A stretch of 63,390 nt of DNA. Source: Pseudomonas kielensis (lineage in GTDB: Bacteria > Pseudomonadota > Gammaproteobacteria > Pseudomonadales > Pseudomonadaceae). The translations under genes and the position numbers were made by a program. The notes below the pieces were generated by a model. The model did no database searches. It had not been told where the DNA came from and worked only from the letters and a program-made list of their open reading frames with translations. The DNA is taken from assembly GCF_014236655.1 (NCBI RefSeq), contig NZ_JACMYG010000033.1, positions 1 to 63,390 on the forward strand. The letters are read 5' to 3'. This document shows, piece by piece, positions 34,715 to 43,507 of this stretch (its first letter is position 1; each line of letters starts with the position of its first letter).

Positions 34715-37006
34715 ATGAAGAAGCTGTGTTTGCTGAGCCTGGCCATCGGCCTGGCCAGTCACTCGGTAATGGCCGATGCCACGCCTGCCCCCATTGAGAA
34801 CAAGGACGCGTTCGTCAGCAACCTGATGAAGCAGATGACCCTGGACGAAAAGATCGGCCAATTGCGCCTGATCAGCATCGGTCCGGAAATGCCGCGCGAG
34901 ATGATCCGCAAGGAAATCGCCGCCGGTAACATCGGTGGCACGTTCAACTCGATCACACGCCCGGAAAACCGGCCGATGCAGGACGCGGCCATGCGCAGCC
35001 GGCTGAAGATCCCGATGTTCTTCGCCTATGACGTGATCCACGGCCACCGCACGATTTTCCCGATTCCCCTGGCCCTGGCCTCGAGCTGGGACATGGACGC
35101 CATTGGCCTGAGCGGGCGCATTGCCGCCAAGGAAGCCGCCGCCGACAGCCTCGACATCACCTTTGCGCCGATGGTCGATATCTCTCGCGATCCTCGCTGG
35201 GGCCGCACCTCCGAAGGGTTCGGCGAAGACACCTACCTGGTGTCGCGCATTGCCCAGGTGATGGTCAAGGCCTACCAGGGTACCGGCCTGATCGGTGCCG
35301 ACAACATCATGGCCAGCGTCAAGCACTTCGCCCTGTACGGCGCGGTCGAAGGCGGGCGTGACTACAACACCGTCGACATGAGTCCGGTGAAGATGTACCA
35401 GGACTACCTGCCACCGTACCGCGCGGCCATCGACGCCGGTGCGGGCGGGGTGATGGTGGCACTGAACTCGATCAACGGCATTCCGGCCACGGCCAACCTG
35501 TGGCTGATGCAGGACCTGCTGCGCAAGGAATGGGGGTTCAAGGGCCTGGCGGTGAGTGACCACGGGGCGATTTTCGAGCTGATCAAGCACGGCGTGGCCC
35601 GTGACGGTCGCGAAGCGGCGAAGCTGGCGATCAAGGCCGGCATCGCTATGAGCATGAACGACACCCTGTACGCCAAGGAACTGCCGGGGTTGCTCAAGTC
35701 CGGCGAGATCGAGCAGAGCGACATCGACAACGCCGTGCGTGAAGTGCTGGGCGCCAAGTACGACATGGGCCTGTTCCGGGACCCGTACCTGCGCATTGGC
35801 AAGGCCGAGGATGACCCGGTCGACACCTATGCCGACAGCCGCCTGCACCGCGCCGAAGCCCGTGACGTGGCGCGCCGCAGCCTGGTATTGCTGAAAAACC
35901 ACAACGAAACCCTGCCGCTGAAGAAATCCGCGAACATCGTCCTGGTCGGTCCGCTGGCCAAGGCGCCGATCGACATGATGGGCAGTTGGGCCGCCGCCGG
36001 GCGTCCGGCACAATCGGTGACCCTGTTCGACGGCATGACCCGCGCCCTCGGCGACCAGGCCACCCTGCACTATGCCCGAGGCGCCAACATCACCTCGGAC
36101 AAGAAAGTCGTCGACTACCTGAACTTCCTCAACTTCGATGCCCCGGAAGTGGTCGATGACCCACGCCCGGCGCAAGCGCTGATTGACGAAGCGGTGAAAG
36201 CGGCGCAGCAGGCCGATGTGATCGTTGCCGCCGTGGGCGAGTCCCGGGGCATGTCCCACGAATCCTCGAGCCGCACCGACCTCAACCTGCCTGCCAACCA
36301 GCGCGAACTGATCAAGGCGCTCAAGGCCACCGGCAAACCCTTGGTGCTGGTGCTGATGAACGGCCGGCCGTTGACCATTCTCGAGGAGAACGAGCAAGCC
36401 GACGCGATCCTCGAAACCTGGTTCAGTGGCACCGAAGGCGGCAATGCCATCGCCGACGTCCTGTTCGGCGACTACAACCCGTCCGGCAAGCTGCCCATCA
36501 GCTTCCCGCGTTCGGTTGGGCAGATTCCGACCTACTACAACCACCTGACCATCGGCCGCCCGTTCACCCCGGGCAAGCCTGGCAACTACACCTCCCAGTA
36601 CTTCGATGACACCACCGGCCCGCTCTACCCGTTCGGTTATGGCCTGAGCTACACCCAGTTCAGCCTGTCGGAAATGGCGCTGTCGTCGACCACGCTGAAC
36701 AAGACCGGCAAGATCGACGCCAGTGTGACGGTCAAGAACACCGGCAAGCGTGACGGCGAAACCGTGGTGCAGTTGTACATCCAGGACGAGACCGGGTCGA
36801 TGATCCGCCCGATCAAGGAGCTCAAGGGCTTCCAGAAAGTGCTGCTCAAGGCCGGCGAACAGAAAGTCGTGCATTTCAGCATCGAAGAAGACGACCTGAA
36901 GTTCTACAACACCCAGCTCAAGTACGCAGCCGAACCTGGCAAGTTCAACGTGCAGATCGGCCTGGACTCCGAGGCGGTGACGCAGCAGAGCTTCGAGTTG
37001 CTCTAA
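34715..37006 (+). CDS. bglX: Periplasmic beta-glucosidase (GH3)
   Basis: A 763-residue glycoside hydrolase family 3 enzyme. The signal peptide ends near VMADA. The N-terminal TIM-barrel domain has VKHFALYGAVEGGRDYN and the nucleophile region KGLAVSDHGAI (Asp in SDH). The C-terminal alpha/beta sandwich contains GESRGMSHESSSRTDLNLP, and a fibronectin-III-like domain ends the protein. Overall it closely resembles BglX, which hydrolyses beta-linked gluco-oligosaccharides in the periplasm. The ATG at 34715 is chosen because it gives a normal signal peptide; a TTG five codons upstream is less likely. Confidence 0.93.
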   Translation: MKKLCLLSLAIGLASHSVMADATPAPIENKDAFVSNLMKQMTLDEKIGQLRLISIGPEMPREMIRKEIAAGNIGGTFNSITRPENRPMQDAAMRSRLKIPMFFAYDVIHGHRTIFPIPLALASSWDMDAIGLSGRIAAKEAAADSLDITFAPMVDISRDPRWGRTSEGFGEDTYLVSRIAQVMVKAYQGTGLIGADNIMASVKHFALYGAVEGGRDYNTVDMSPVKMYQDYLPPYRAAIDAGAGGVMVALNSINGIPATANLWLMQDLLRKEWGFKGLAVSDHGAIFELIKHGVARDGREAAKLAIKAGIAMSMNDTLYAKELPGLLKSGEIEQSDIDNAVREVLGAKYDMGLFRDPYLRIGKAEDDPVDTYADSRLHRAEARDVARRSLVLLKNHNETLPLKKSANIVLVGPLAKAPIDMMGSWAAAGRPAQSVTLFDGMTRALGDQATLHYARGANITSDKKVVDYLNFLNFDAPEVVDDPRPAQALIDEAVKAAQQADVIVAAVGESRGMSHESSSRTDLNLPANQRELIKALKATGKPLVLVLMNGRPLTILEENEQADAILETWFSGTEGGNAIADVLFGDYNPSGKLPISFPRSVGQIPTYYNHLTIGRPFTPGKPGNYTSQYFDDTTGPLYPFGYGLSYTQFSLSEMALSSTTLNKTGKIDASVTVKNTGKRDGETVVQLYIQDETGSMIRPIKELKGFQKVLLKAGEQKVVHFSIEEDDLKFYNTQLKYAAEPGKFNVQIGLDSEAVTQQSFELL

Positions 37007-37180
37007 CCACAAATGCCACACCAGTACCCTGTAGGAGCGAGCCTGCTCCCACAGGGGCTTGGATACAGTGCAGATCCCACATCCCCCCACCCGATTTGTG
37101 GGCGCTGGCGCCCGCTTGCGGCTTGCCAGCGATAGCGGTGTGTCAGGCACCATCGATGCTGAATGTGCTGGCCCCATCGC
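37007..37180. repeat. REP-like repeats after bglX
   Basis: TGTAGGAGCGAGCCTGCTCC plus CACA (37030-37053) is a REP-like hairpin. Further on, GGGCGCTGGCGCCCGCTTGC with GGCTTGCCAGCG (about 37102-37133) forms another GC-rich structured stretch. No gene is visible. Confidence 0.6.
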
Positions 37181-37572
37181 GGCATAGGTATCTACACAAC
37201 TGTGTAGCGGCCTGTGGCGAGGGCGCTTGCTACCGTGGCGGCCCCTGGGCTTCTGGCGTGTTGGATTAGACCGAGTACATATCCATTTCTGCGGTAACGG
37301 CCACCTATGGTTCCGCTTTTACAGCGGCTCACTTTTGACAAGCCGGAATGCCGGCCCAGGCAAAAGTAAGCAAAACGCTCTTGCCCCACCACTCGGCACC
37401 TCGCCTGGGCTCGGTGTTCCCTCACTCCGGCTTGAATCCGTGGGCCGCCGCCACGCGCCATCCATGGCGCGGGGCGGCTAACCCGGCGTCCTGCCGGGTT
37501 ACCCACGGCTTCAAGCCTGCGTTCGGCCAGCGTGGTACAACGTCGCACCACAGTTGTGTAGATACCTATGCC
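37181..37572. mobile_element. MITE-like element with 24-bp perfect terminal inverted repeats
   Basis: The left end 37181-37204 begins GGCATAGGTATCTACACAAC, and the right end 37549-37572 is its exact reverse complement over all 24 bases, bounding 392 bp. Inside are ACTTTTG/CAAAAGT (37331-37337/37361-37367) enclosing GCCGG/CCGGC; a 16-bp stem 37429-37444/37502-37517 with one mismatch; GCGCCAT/ATGGCGC (37455-37470); and TAACCCGGC/GCCGGGTTA (37479-37501). There is no convincing coding gene; the open frames have no ribosome sites. No clear target-site duplication is visible. It looks like a non-autonomous, highly structured repeat. Similar stretches are, to my memory, common in fluorescent pseudomonads. 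Confidence 0.75.
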
Positions 37573-37602
37573 CATGGCGGGCAAGCCCGCCCCCACAGTG
37601 CA
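37573..37602. repeat. REP-like repeat
   Basis: CATGGCGGGCAAGCCCGCCC plus CCACAG contains the stem GGCGGGC/GCCCGCC. It directly abuts the right end of the MITE-like element. Confidence 0.55.
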
Positions 37603-37641
37603 GACACCCTCAGCGGGTTTGGGTGTTTGCAAGGCTGGGCT

Positions 37642-38799
37642 TCAGCCCCGCCGATCCAGCAGGTTCACCACCACCCGATCCACCCATCCCCACACCCGCT
37701 GTTTGATTCGCCGCCACAACGGCCGGCGCTGCCATTGCTCCAGACTGACCTGCTGGCTCAGGCCGAAGTCCCGCTCGAAGCTCGCCACCACCGCCTGGGT
37801 CAGGCTGGTATCGAGGGCCTCGAGGTTGGCTTCCAGATTGAACCGCAGGTTCCAGTGATCGAAGTTGCACGAGCCAATGCTCACCCAGTCATCCACCAGG
37901 ACCATTTTCAGGTGCAGGAAACACGGCTGGTACTCGAAGATTTTCACCCCGGCCTTGAGCAACCGCGGGTAGTAACGATGCCCGGCATACCGCACCGAAG
38001 GGTGGTCGGTGCGCGGCCCGGTCAGCAGCAGGCGCACATCGATGCCCCGGGCGGCAGCCTTGCGCAGGGAGCGACGGATTTTCCAGGTCGGCAAGAAATA
38101 CGGGGTCGCCAGCCAGATGCGCTGCTGGCCGCTGTTGAGGGCGCGGAACAGCGATTGCAGGATGTCCCGGTGCTGGCCGGCGTCGGCATAGGCCACCCGC
38201 CCCATCCCATCCCCCATCGGCGGCACCCGGGGCAGGCGCGGCAGACCGAAATCCGAGGACGGCTTCCAGGCACGGCGGTGGCGGTTGGCAAGCCATTGCC
38301 GATCGAACAGCAACTGCCAGTCGCGCACCAGCGGGCCGCTGATTTCCACCATCACCTCATGCCATTCGCTGCTGTCGTGACCCGGTGTCCAGAATTCATC
38401 CGTGACCCCGGTGCCGCCGACCACCGCCAACGCCTGGTCGACCAGCAGCAGCTTGCGGTGGTCGCGGTACAGGTTGCGCACCCAGCGCCGCCAGCTCAGG
38501 CGATTGTACAAACGCAGCTCGACACCCGCCTCGCTCAGGCGGCGCCGCAAGCTCAGGGTAAAGGCCAGGCTGCCGTAGTCATCGAACAGGCAACGCACCC
38601 GCACGCCGCGCTCGGCGGCCTGCACCAGCGCTTGCACCATGGCCTCGGCACAGGCACCCGCCTCCACCAGGTAGAGTTCCAGTTCGACCTGCTCCCGGGC
38701 ATTGGCAATCGCCTGCAGCATGCGTGGAAAGAACTGCGGGCCGTCGACCAGCAACTCAAAGCGGTTGCCGTCACGCCATGGGAACACCGCGCCGGCCAT
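37642..38799 (-). CDS. Phospholipase D-family cardiolipin synthase-like protein
   Basis: A 385-residue enzyme with two HKD motifs: DHRKLLLVDQ (about residues 133-142) and LHLKMVLVDD (about 297-306), each followed by a G-[ST]-x-N/GG segment (VVGGTGVTDEFW and SIGSCNFDHWN). It has no N-terminal membrane segments, resembling ClsB-type synthases, which join phosphatidyl groups to form cardiolipin. It starts one base before the stop of the yceI-like gene region on the same strand, so the two are in tandem and probably cotranscribed (yceI first). Confidence 0.85.
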   Translation of the reverse strand: MAGAVFPWRDGNRFELLVDGPQFFPRMLQAIANAREQVELELYLVEAGACAEAMVQALVQAAERGVRVRCLFDDYGSLAFTLSLRRRLSEAGVELRLYNRLSWRRWVRNLYRDHRKLLLVDQALAVVGGTGVTDEFWTPGHDSSEWHEVMVEISGPLVRDWQLLFDRQWLANRHRRAWKPSSDFGLPRLPRVPPMGDGMGRVAYADAGQHRDILQSLFRALNSGQQRIWLATPYFLPTWKIRRSLRKAAARGIDVRLLLTGPRTDHPSVRYAGHRYYPRLLKAGVKIFEYQPCFLHLKMVLVDDWVSIGSCNFDHWNLRFNLEANLEALDTSLTQAVVASFERDFGLSQQVSLEQWQRRPLWRRIKQRVWGWVDRVVVNLLDRRG

Positions 38800-38800
38800 C

Positions 38801-39391
38801 TCAGCGCGCCGTGAAAATCAGTACCGCGCCCACCGGTACCGACAGACTGATCGCCGACAGGTCGGCCAGTTTGCGCAGCCGTTCCAGCCCCGGCACCAGG
38901 TCAAAATCCGCGGCGCTGATCACCACCGGTTCCAGGGTCACCACCTGGAATCGCCGGTCATCCAGACGGGTCGCCAGCAGCTCGGCGTCGTAGCGGTGTT
39001 GCTTGCCGTGCAGGCTGACGGTCAATGGCAGGCGCAACTCCAGCTGCGCGCCGGGGGCCAGGTCGTTGATCGGCCGCAGGTCGATCTGGGTGGTAATCAG
39101 CGCCTCAGGAAACGACTCGATCTCGAACAATTCCTTGCGCATGCGCTCATCACGCAGCGGCACGCCACTGTTGACCGAGTCCAGCTCGACTTCGACTTGC
39201 GCCAGGCCCTTGGGATCGACCTTGCCGTGCAGCACCAGGAAGCGCTGGACCTCGGCGGTATGGGTGTTCTTGGTGGAGATAAACGACAAGCGTGAGGACT
39301 CGCCGTCCAGGTACCAGTTGGCCTGGGCCGACGCGGCACAGCCGGCCAGCAGCGAGAACGCGACTGCTTTAGAGAGGGAGCGGTTGAACAT
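38801..39391 (-). CDS. YceI-family periplasmic protein
   Basis: A 196-residue secreted protein. A signal peptide (1 to about 24, ending AQAN) is followed by WYLDGESSRLSFISTKN, the YceI N-terminal signature. GKVDPKGLAQVEVELDSVNSGVPLRDERMRKELFE is the characteristic middle part. YceI proteins form lipocalin-like barrels that bind long isoprenoid or lipid chains. The gene sits immediately upstream of the cardiolipin synthase-like gene. Confidence 0.87.
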   Translation of the reverse strand: MFNRSLSKAVAFSLLAGCAASAQANWYLDGESSRLSFISTKNTHTAEVQRFLVLHGKVDPKGLAQVEVELDSVNSGVPLRDERMRKELFEIESFPEALITTQIDLRPINDLAPGAQLELRLPLTVSLHGKQHRYDAELLATRLDDRRFQVVTLEPVVISAADFDLVPGLERLRKLADLSAISLSVPVGAVLIFTAR

Positions 39392-39460
39392 AGAGACTCG
39401 TGGGGACGATAAACCTGAACGAACCTTAACTGGCCCGCTGCCGATTGCAAACCTAGAAGA

Positions 39461-39787
39461 TCACGGAAGCAGGCGACAACCCTCGCGTACGCCCAACCAC
39501 TGGGCGATATGGGTGCGTCCCAGGCCGCTGGCCGTGACCTGCTTGTGCTCGGTGTCATCGACAAAACCGCTGATGGGCAGGTACTGCTTGACGTACCCCT
39601 GGCAATACGGCGCCGACAGGCCGGCCACGTAGCGACAGGAGCAATACTCCTTGGCGGTGTAGGCGCTGAGGATGTCGGGGAACGCCGATAAGGCCACCCG
39701 CTGCTGCCAGCCCCACCCCAGCAACAGGACCAGTAACACCAGCAACAGGCTGAGCAGCGGTCGGCGCCGCACAAAATGACGGGTCAT
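39461..39787 (-). CDS. Small membrane-anchored hypothetical protein
   Basis: A 108-residue protein with a single N-terminal hydrophobic segment (about 11-25) and a periplasmic remainder containing three Cys (YCSCRYVAG, PYCQGY) plus one near the end (EGCRLLP). Its ATG overlaps the stop of the upstream serine hydrolase gene by 4 bp, so the two are translationally coupled and probably act together. I do not recognise the family. Confidence 0.68.
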   Translation of the reverse strand: MTRHFVRRRPLLSLLLVLLVLLLGWGWQQRVALSAFPDILSAYTAKEYCSCRYVAGLSAPYCQGYVKQYLPISGFVDDTEHKQVTASGLGRTHIAQWLGVREGCRLLP

Positions 39788-40878
39788 GGCAGCACCTGCG
39801 GTGGGAAAGCGGCCTGGACACGCTTGAGCAGTTCGTTGTGACGGTAACTGCCATCACGGTCATCGGCATATCGCACGATCACCAGCTTCTCGGCAGGCAG
39901 CACGTACAGCGCCTGCCCCCAGTGGCCCAAGGCGGCGAAGCTGTCTGGCGGCGCATCGGGCCAGGGCCGCGGCGCGCCATCCACCGAGCGATTGAGCCAC
40001 CAGTGACCACCCGGCACGGCGGCATCCTGATTGGCCTGATAGTGGGCGAAAGGCTGGAGATTGAACGCGACCCAATCGGCAGGCAGCAACTGGCGCTCAC
40101 CCCAACGACCCTGGCGCTGCATCAGCAGACCAATGCGCGCCAGGTCGCGGGCAGTCATGTAGGCGTAGGAAGACGCGACAAAGGTGCCCGTGGCGTCGCG
40201 TTCCCACACGGCGCTGCGAATGCCCAGGGGGTCGAACAGTGCGGTCCAGGGATAGTCGGCGTAACGCTGCGCACCCAGGATGTTTTTCAGCGCCGCAGAC
40301 AACAGGTTGCTGTCGCCGCTGGAATACCGAAAGTGTTGCCCGGGTGCGCCGAATGCCGGATGGGCGGCGGTGAAGCCCGCCATATCGGTATGCCCACGGG
40401 TATACAGCATGGCCACCACCGATGAGTTCAAGGGGGCGTACTCATAGTCTTCCTGCCAATCCAACCCTGACGCCCAGTGCAGCAGATCGGCGAAACTGAT
40501 CTCGGGATGAGGCACCATGGCAGGCAGGAACTTCGCCACCTTGTCCTGCAAGGAGAACCGGCCTTCGCCATAGGCCACGCCCAGCACGGCGGCCATCAGG
40601 CTTTTGCTGACCGACCAGGTCAGGTGCGGGGTGTCGGCCGTCGTGCCGCCGGCGTAACGTTCATAGACCAGTTGCCCGTCACGGATCACCAACAAGGCAT
40701 CGGTGCGGATACCCTTGCGGGTGGCCTCGTCACGGCTGGCAAAGGCGTAGTCCTCCAGCGCTGCCAGCGCCGGGCCGCTGCCGGGTGGACCTGGCGCCCA
40801 CTGCTCGGCGGGCCAGTTTTGTGCAGCCACCGCGCAACTGCACAACAACATCAACAGCAGGGAAACGCCTTTGAACAT
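39784..40878 (-). CDS. Serine hydrolase of the beta-lactamase/class C penicillin-binding family
   Basis: A 364-residue secreted enzyme with a signal peptide ending VAAQ. The active-site motif SVSK (in LTWSVSKSLMAAVLG, about residue 90) is the S-x-x-K catalytic serine box. The second motif appears as YSSGDSN, and the third as HWG instead of the usual HTG/KTG (LGHWGQALYVLP). The family includes esterases and peptidases. The downstream coupled small gene suggests a two-protein unit. Confidence 0.82.
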   Translation of the reverse strand: MFKGVSLLLMLLCSCAVAAQNWPAEQWAPGPPGSGPALAALEDYAFASRDEATRKGIRTDALLVIRDGQLVYERYAGGTTADTPHLTWSVSKSLMAAVLGVAYGEGRFSLQDKVAKFLPAMVPHPEISFADLLHWASGLDWQEDYEYAPLNSSVVAMLYTRGHTDMAGFTAAHPAFGAPGQHFRYSSGDSNLLSAALKNILGAQRYADYPWTALFDPLGIRSAVWERDATGTFVASSYAYMTARDLARIGLLMQRQGRWGERQLLPADWVAFNLQPFAHYQANQDAAVPGGHWWLNRSVDGAPRPWPDAPPDSFAALGHWGQALYVLPAEKLVIVRYADDRDGSYRHNELLKRVQAAFPPQVLP

Positions 40879-40932
40879 GGGCTGGGGCTCGGCAGGAGGA
40901 CCTGCTGAGCCTAGTCCAGATAGGTGACAATT

Positions 40933-41814
40933 CTACAAGGGCGCCGCCAACGCCTTGGCCAACCGCTTGGCCCGTGCGCCTGCCGCCAGGTCGAGTACCC
41001 CTCGATCGCGCGTCCACAAGGCCGCCCACTGTGGCGGGCCATCGGCAAAGGCTTGATCCAGCAAGCCTCGCAAACCGTCGAACTGGGCGAACAGACCACC
41101 GAGCAGGACATGCCCGGCGCTGCTGTTGGGCGGTTGCCGGCTGACCTCGGCGCACCCGGCCAGCAGCGCCAGCAACTTCAGTTGCAGCGCTTGCGGCCAG
41201 TCGCTGTCCTGGCCGACGCCATACAACCAGGCGCACAGGGCGCTGAGCACATACAGGTCTTCCAGGGTGCGGAAGGGTTTGACGTAGGCATCCCAGCCAT
41301 CGCCGGCCAGCAGTTCGCACAAGGCGCCGTCGAGAAACAGCCGGCCGTGGCTGATGTCCGGCATCAAGGGGATGGCGGGCAGTTTCTCCAGGCGCACCCC
41401 CGGCTCACCGGGATACACCACCGCCAGGCTCAAGCGTGGGGACTGGCCCGGATCTTCGCTGCGTGCGGCAATCAGCAACCAGTCCGCCGCGTCGCCAGCG
41501 GTGACGAAGTCCTTGCGCCCGCTCAGGCGCAGGTCGCTCAAGCGGGTTTGCATGTCCGCCGGGCGCAGGCTGCGCTGTTCGGTCGCACACAACGCCCCGA
41601 GGCTCAGGGGGGCGCTGGGCCACAACATGCGCAAGGCGGCCTGGTAACCCACCAGAAATGCCCAGCCGGGTGTGGCCATCAAGCGCGCGCCTCGCACGGC
41701 CAACTCGAACGGTGTTACCGCGCCCAAGGTTTCCAGCAATTGGGCGTAACCCTCGGCCAGGTCGGGGTTTGCGGGCAATCGTGTGCGGCAGTTCAGCAGG
41801 GCTTGCCAAGGCAT
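40933..41814 (-). CDS. Short acyl-CoA dehydrogenase-like protein
   Basis: A 293-residue protein resembling the middle and part of the flanking domains of acyl-CoA dehydrogenases: LSDLRLSGRKDFVTAGDAADWLLIAARS matches the beta-barrel domain (usually LNGxKxFIT.G..AD), and LPLMPDISHGRLFLDGA the next strand. It is about 90 residues shorter than true enzymes, and I cannot place the catalytic Glu, so activity is doubtful. The ATG at 41814 follows GAGGAG by 6 bases and is preferred over the ATG at 41838. It is divergent from olsB. Confidence 0.65.
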   Translation of the reverse strand: MPWQALLNCRTRLPANPDLAEGYAQLLETLGAVTPFELAVRGARLMATPGWAFLVGYQAALRMLWPSAPLSLGALCATEQRSLRPADMQTRLSDLRLSGRKDFVTAGDAADWLLIAARSEDPGQSPRLSLAVVYPGEPGVRLEKLPAIPLMPDISHGRLFLDGALCELLAGDGWDAYVKPFRTLEDLYVLSALCAWLYGVGQDSDWPQALQLKLLALLAGCAEVSRQPPNSSAGHVLLGGLFAQFDGLRGLLDQAFADGPPQWAALWTRDRGVLDLAAGARAKRLAKALAAPL

Positions 41815-41831
41815 ATACGGCTCCTCAAGGG

Positions 41832-41864
41832 CTGTCATACAAGCATCACCAAAGCTTCATGGCG
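41832..41864 (+). promoter_or_regulatory. Candidate Pho box upstream of olsBA
   Basis: Three consecutive 11-bp units, CTGTCATACAA, GCATCACCAAA and GCTTCATGGCG, each carry TCA(T/C) at positions 4-7, the layout of PhoB binding sites (CTGTCAT-type direct repeats). The first unit matches the consensus well, and the other two partly. It lies about 90 bp before olsB. Ornithine lipids are known to be induced by phosphate limitation in Pseudomonas. Confidence 0.45.
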
Positions 41865-41954
41865 ATGACACCGGGGCTACATAGCCTGACTTTGCACAAC
41901 AAAGTCGATCGACTGCAACCCACGACGGGTGAGCAGCCCGTACGGAGATTCGCC

Positions 41955-42710
41955 ATGACCCAGATCGCCTGCATCCGCGACACCGGCACTGAACGCCGCC
42001 TGCAAGCCGAACGCCTGATCGGTGCCGAGGCCCTGCAGCAAGCCCAGGCCCTGCGCTTCAATGTCTTTAGCGGCGAATTCAACGCCAAACTCAAAGGCGC
42101 TGACCTGGGTCTGGACATGGACGACTACGATGCGCATTGCAGCCACATCGGCGTGCGGGACCTGAACACCGGACGCCTGGTGGCAACCACCCGCCTGCTC
42201 GACCACACCGCGGCCAGCAGCCTGGGGCGTTTCTACAGTGAAGAGGAATTCAGCCTGCACGGCCTGGTGCACCTGCAAGGACCGATCCTGGAAATCGGCC
42301 GCACCTGCGTCGACCCGGCATACCGCAACGGCGGCACCATCGCCGTGCTGTGGGGGGAGTTGGCCGAGGTCCTGAACCAGGGTGGCTACAGCTACCTGAT
42401 GGGCTGCGCGAGCATTCCGATGCAGGACGGCGGGATCCAGGCCCACGCGATCATGCAGCGCCTGCGCGAGCGTTACCTGTGCACCGAGCACCTGCGCGCC
42501 GAACCGAAAAAACCGCTGCCCAGCCTCGACATCCCGTCCAACGTGATTGCCGAAATGCCGCCATTGCTCAAGGCTTACATGCGCCTGGGCGCGAAGATCT
42601 GTGGCGAGCCGTGCTGGGACGAAGATTTCCAGGTCGCCGATGTGTTCATCCTGCTCAAGCGCGATGAACTCTGCCCGCGTTACGCCAAGCATTTCAAGGC
42701 GGCTGTGTAA
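41955..42710 (+). CDS. olsB: OlsB, L-ornithine N-alpha-acyltransferase
   Basis: A 251-residue GNAT-like acyltransferase (Acetyltransf_5). The segments AQALRFNVFSGEFNAKL and LEIGRTCVDPAYRNGGTIAVLW are characteristic of OlsB, which transfers a 3-hydroxyacyl chain from ACP to ornithine in the first step of ornithine-lipid synthesis. The ATG at 41955 has GGAG 7 bases upstream. The stop shares one base with the olsA start, so the pair is coupled, as in P. aeruginosa. A possible Pho box lies upstream. Confidence 0.9.
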   Translation: MTQIACIRDTGTERRLQAERLIGAEALQQAQALRFNVFSGEFNAKLKGADLGLDMDDYDAHCSHIGVRDLNTGRLVATTRLLDHTAASSLGRFYSEEEFSLHGLVHLQGPILEIGRTCVDPAYRNGGTIAVLWGELAEVLNQGGYSYLMGCASIPMQDGGIQAHAIMQRLRERYLCTEHLRAEPKKPLPSLDIPSNVIAEMPPLLKAYMRLGAKICGEPCWDEDFQVADVFILLKRDELCPRYAKHFKAAV

Positions 42711-43504
42711 TGAGCCGCTTGCGGGTGTACGCGCGGGTGGCCAGGGTGTTGCTGGTGGTGGCGCTCGGCTTGAGCATGGCCTTGGTGTTTGGCCTGTTCG
42801 AGCGTCTGGGGGTGGCCAACTCGATGGTGCGGCGCCAACGCTGGTCGCGTTTTTTCATGAAGCGCTTGAGCCGCGCCCTGCCCTTTCGCGTGACGGTGCA
42901 CGGACAATTGCCGCAACAACCGATGCTCTGGGTCAGCAACCACGTGTCATGGACCGACATTCCCCTGCTGGGCATGCTCACTCCACTGTCGTTCCTGTCC
43001 AAGGCCGAAGTGCGCACCTGGCCGGTCGCCGGCTGGCTCGCGGCCAAGGCCGGTAGCCTGTTCATCCGCCGTGGCGCGGGCGACAGCCAGTTGATTCGCA
43101 AGCAGATGGGCCGCCACCTGCAACAGCAACATCCTCTGCTGATGTTCCCCGAAGGCACCACCACCGATGGTCGCTCGCTGCGCACCTTCCACGGCCGCCT
43201 GCTCTCGGCCGCCATCGACGCCGATGTCGCCCTGCAACCGGTGGCGATCCGTTACCTGCGCGACGGGCAGATCGACCCTCTGGCCCCCTTCATCGGGGAT
43301 GACGACCTGCTGTCGCACCTGATGCGCCTGTTCGCCAATGATCAGGGCGACGTGCACATCCACCTGCTCAAGCCCATAAGCTGTCACGGTCAGGAACGCG
43401 CCGCCCTGGCGTTTGCCGCCCAGCAAGCGGTGCACAACGCCTTGTTCGGTGACGTGGCACAACCGGCCCGACCAAGGCCTGCCGGTGAGTTGATCGCGGC
43501 CTGA
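42710..43504 (+). CDS. olsA: OlsA, lyso-ornithine lipid O-acyltransferase
   Basis: A 264-residue PlsC-family acyltransferase. The N-terminal membrane segment (about 10-30) is followed by the catalytic motif SNHVSWTDIP (NHx4D, about residue 73) and by FPEGTTTDGRS (block III) near 145. As the partner of OlsB it should add the second acyl chain to make ornithine lipid. It overlaps olsB by one base (TAATG). Confidence 0.9.
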   Translation: MSRLRVYARVARVLLVVALGLSMALVFGLFERLGVANSMVRRQRWSRFFMKRLSRALPFRVTVHGQLPQQPMLWVSNHVSWTDIPLLGMLTPLSFLSKAEVRTWPVAGWLAAKAGSLFIRRGAGDSQLIRKQMGRHLQQQHPLLMFPEGTTTDGRSLRTFHGRLLSAAIDADVALQPVAIRYLRDGQIDPLAPFIGDDDLLSHLMRLFANDQGDVHIHLLKPISCHGQERAALAFAAQQAVHNALFGDVAQPARPRPAGELIAA

Positions 43505-43507
43505 GCC

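Noticed and set aside
34709..37177. 822-codon leftward frame opposite bglX
   Set aside because: Low-complexity composition typical of the antisense of GC-rich codons, no recognisable domain, and bglX on the other strand is certain.
37176..37577. Target-site duplication around the inverted-repeat element
   Set aside because: Flanks ATCGC on the left and CATGG on the right are not direct repeats, so no duplication can be claimed.
37227..37632. Several short open frames inside the inverted-repeat element
   Set aside because: They lack ribosome sites and overlap one another on both strands. They are by-products of the repeat, although similar stretches are often annotated as hypothetical proteins.
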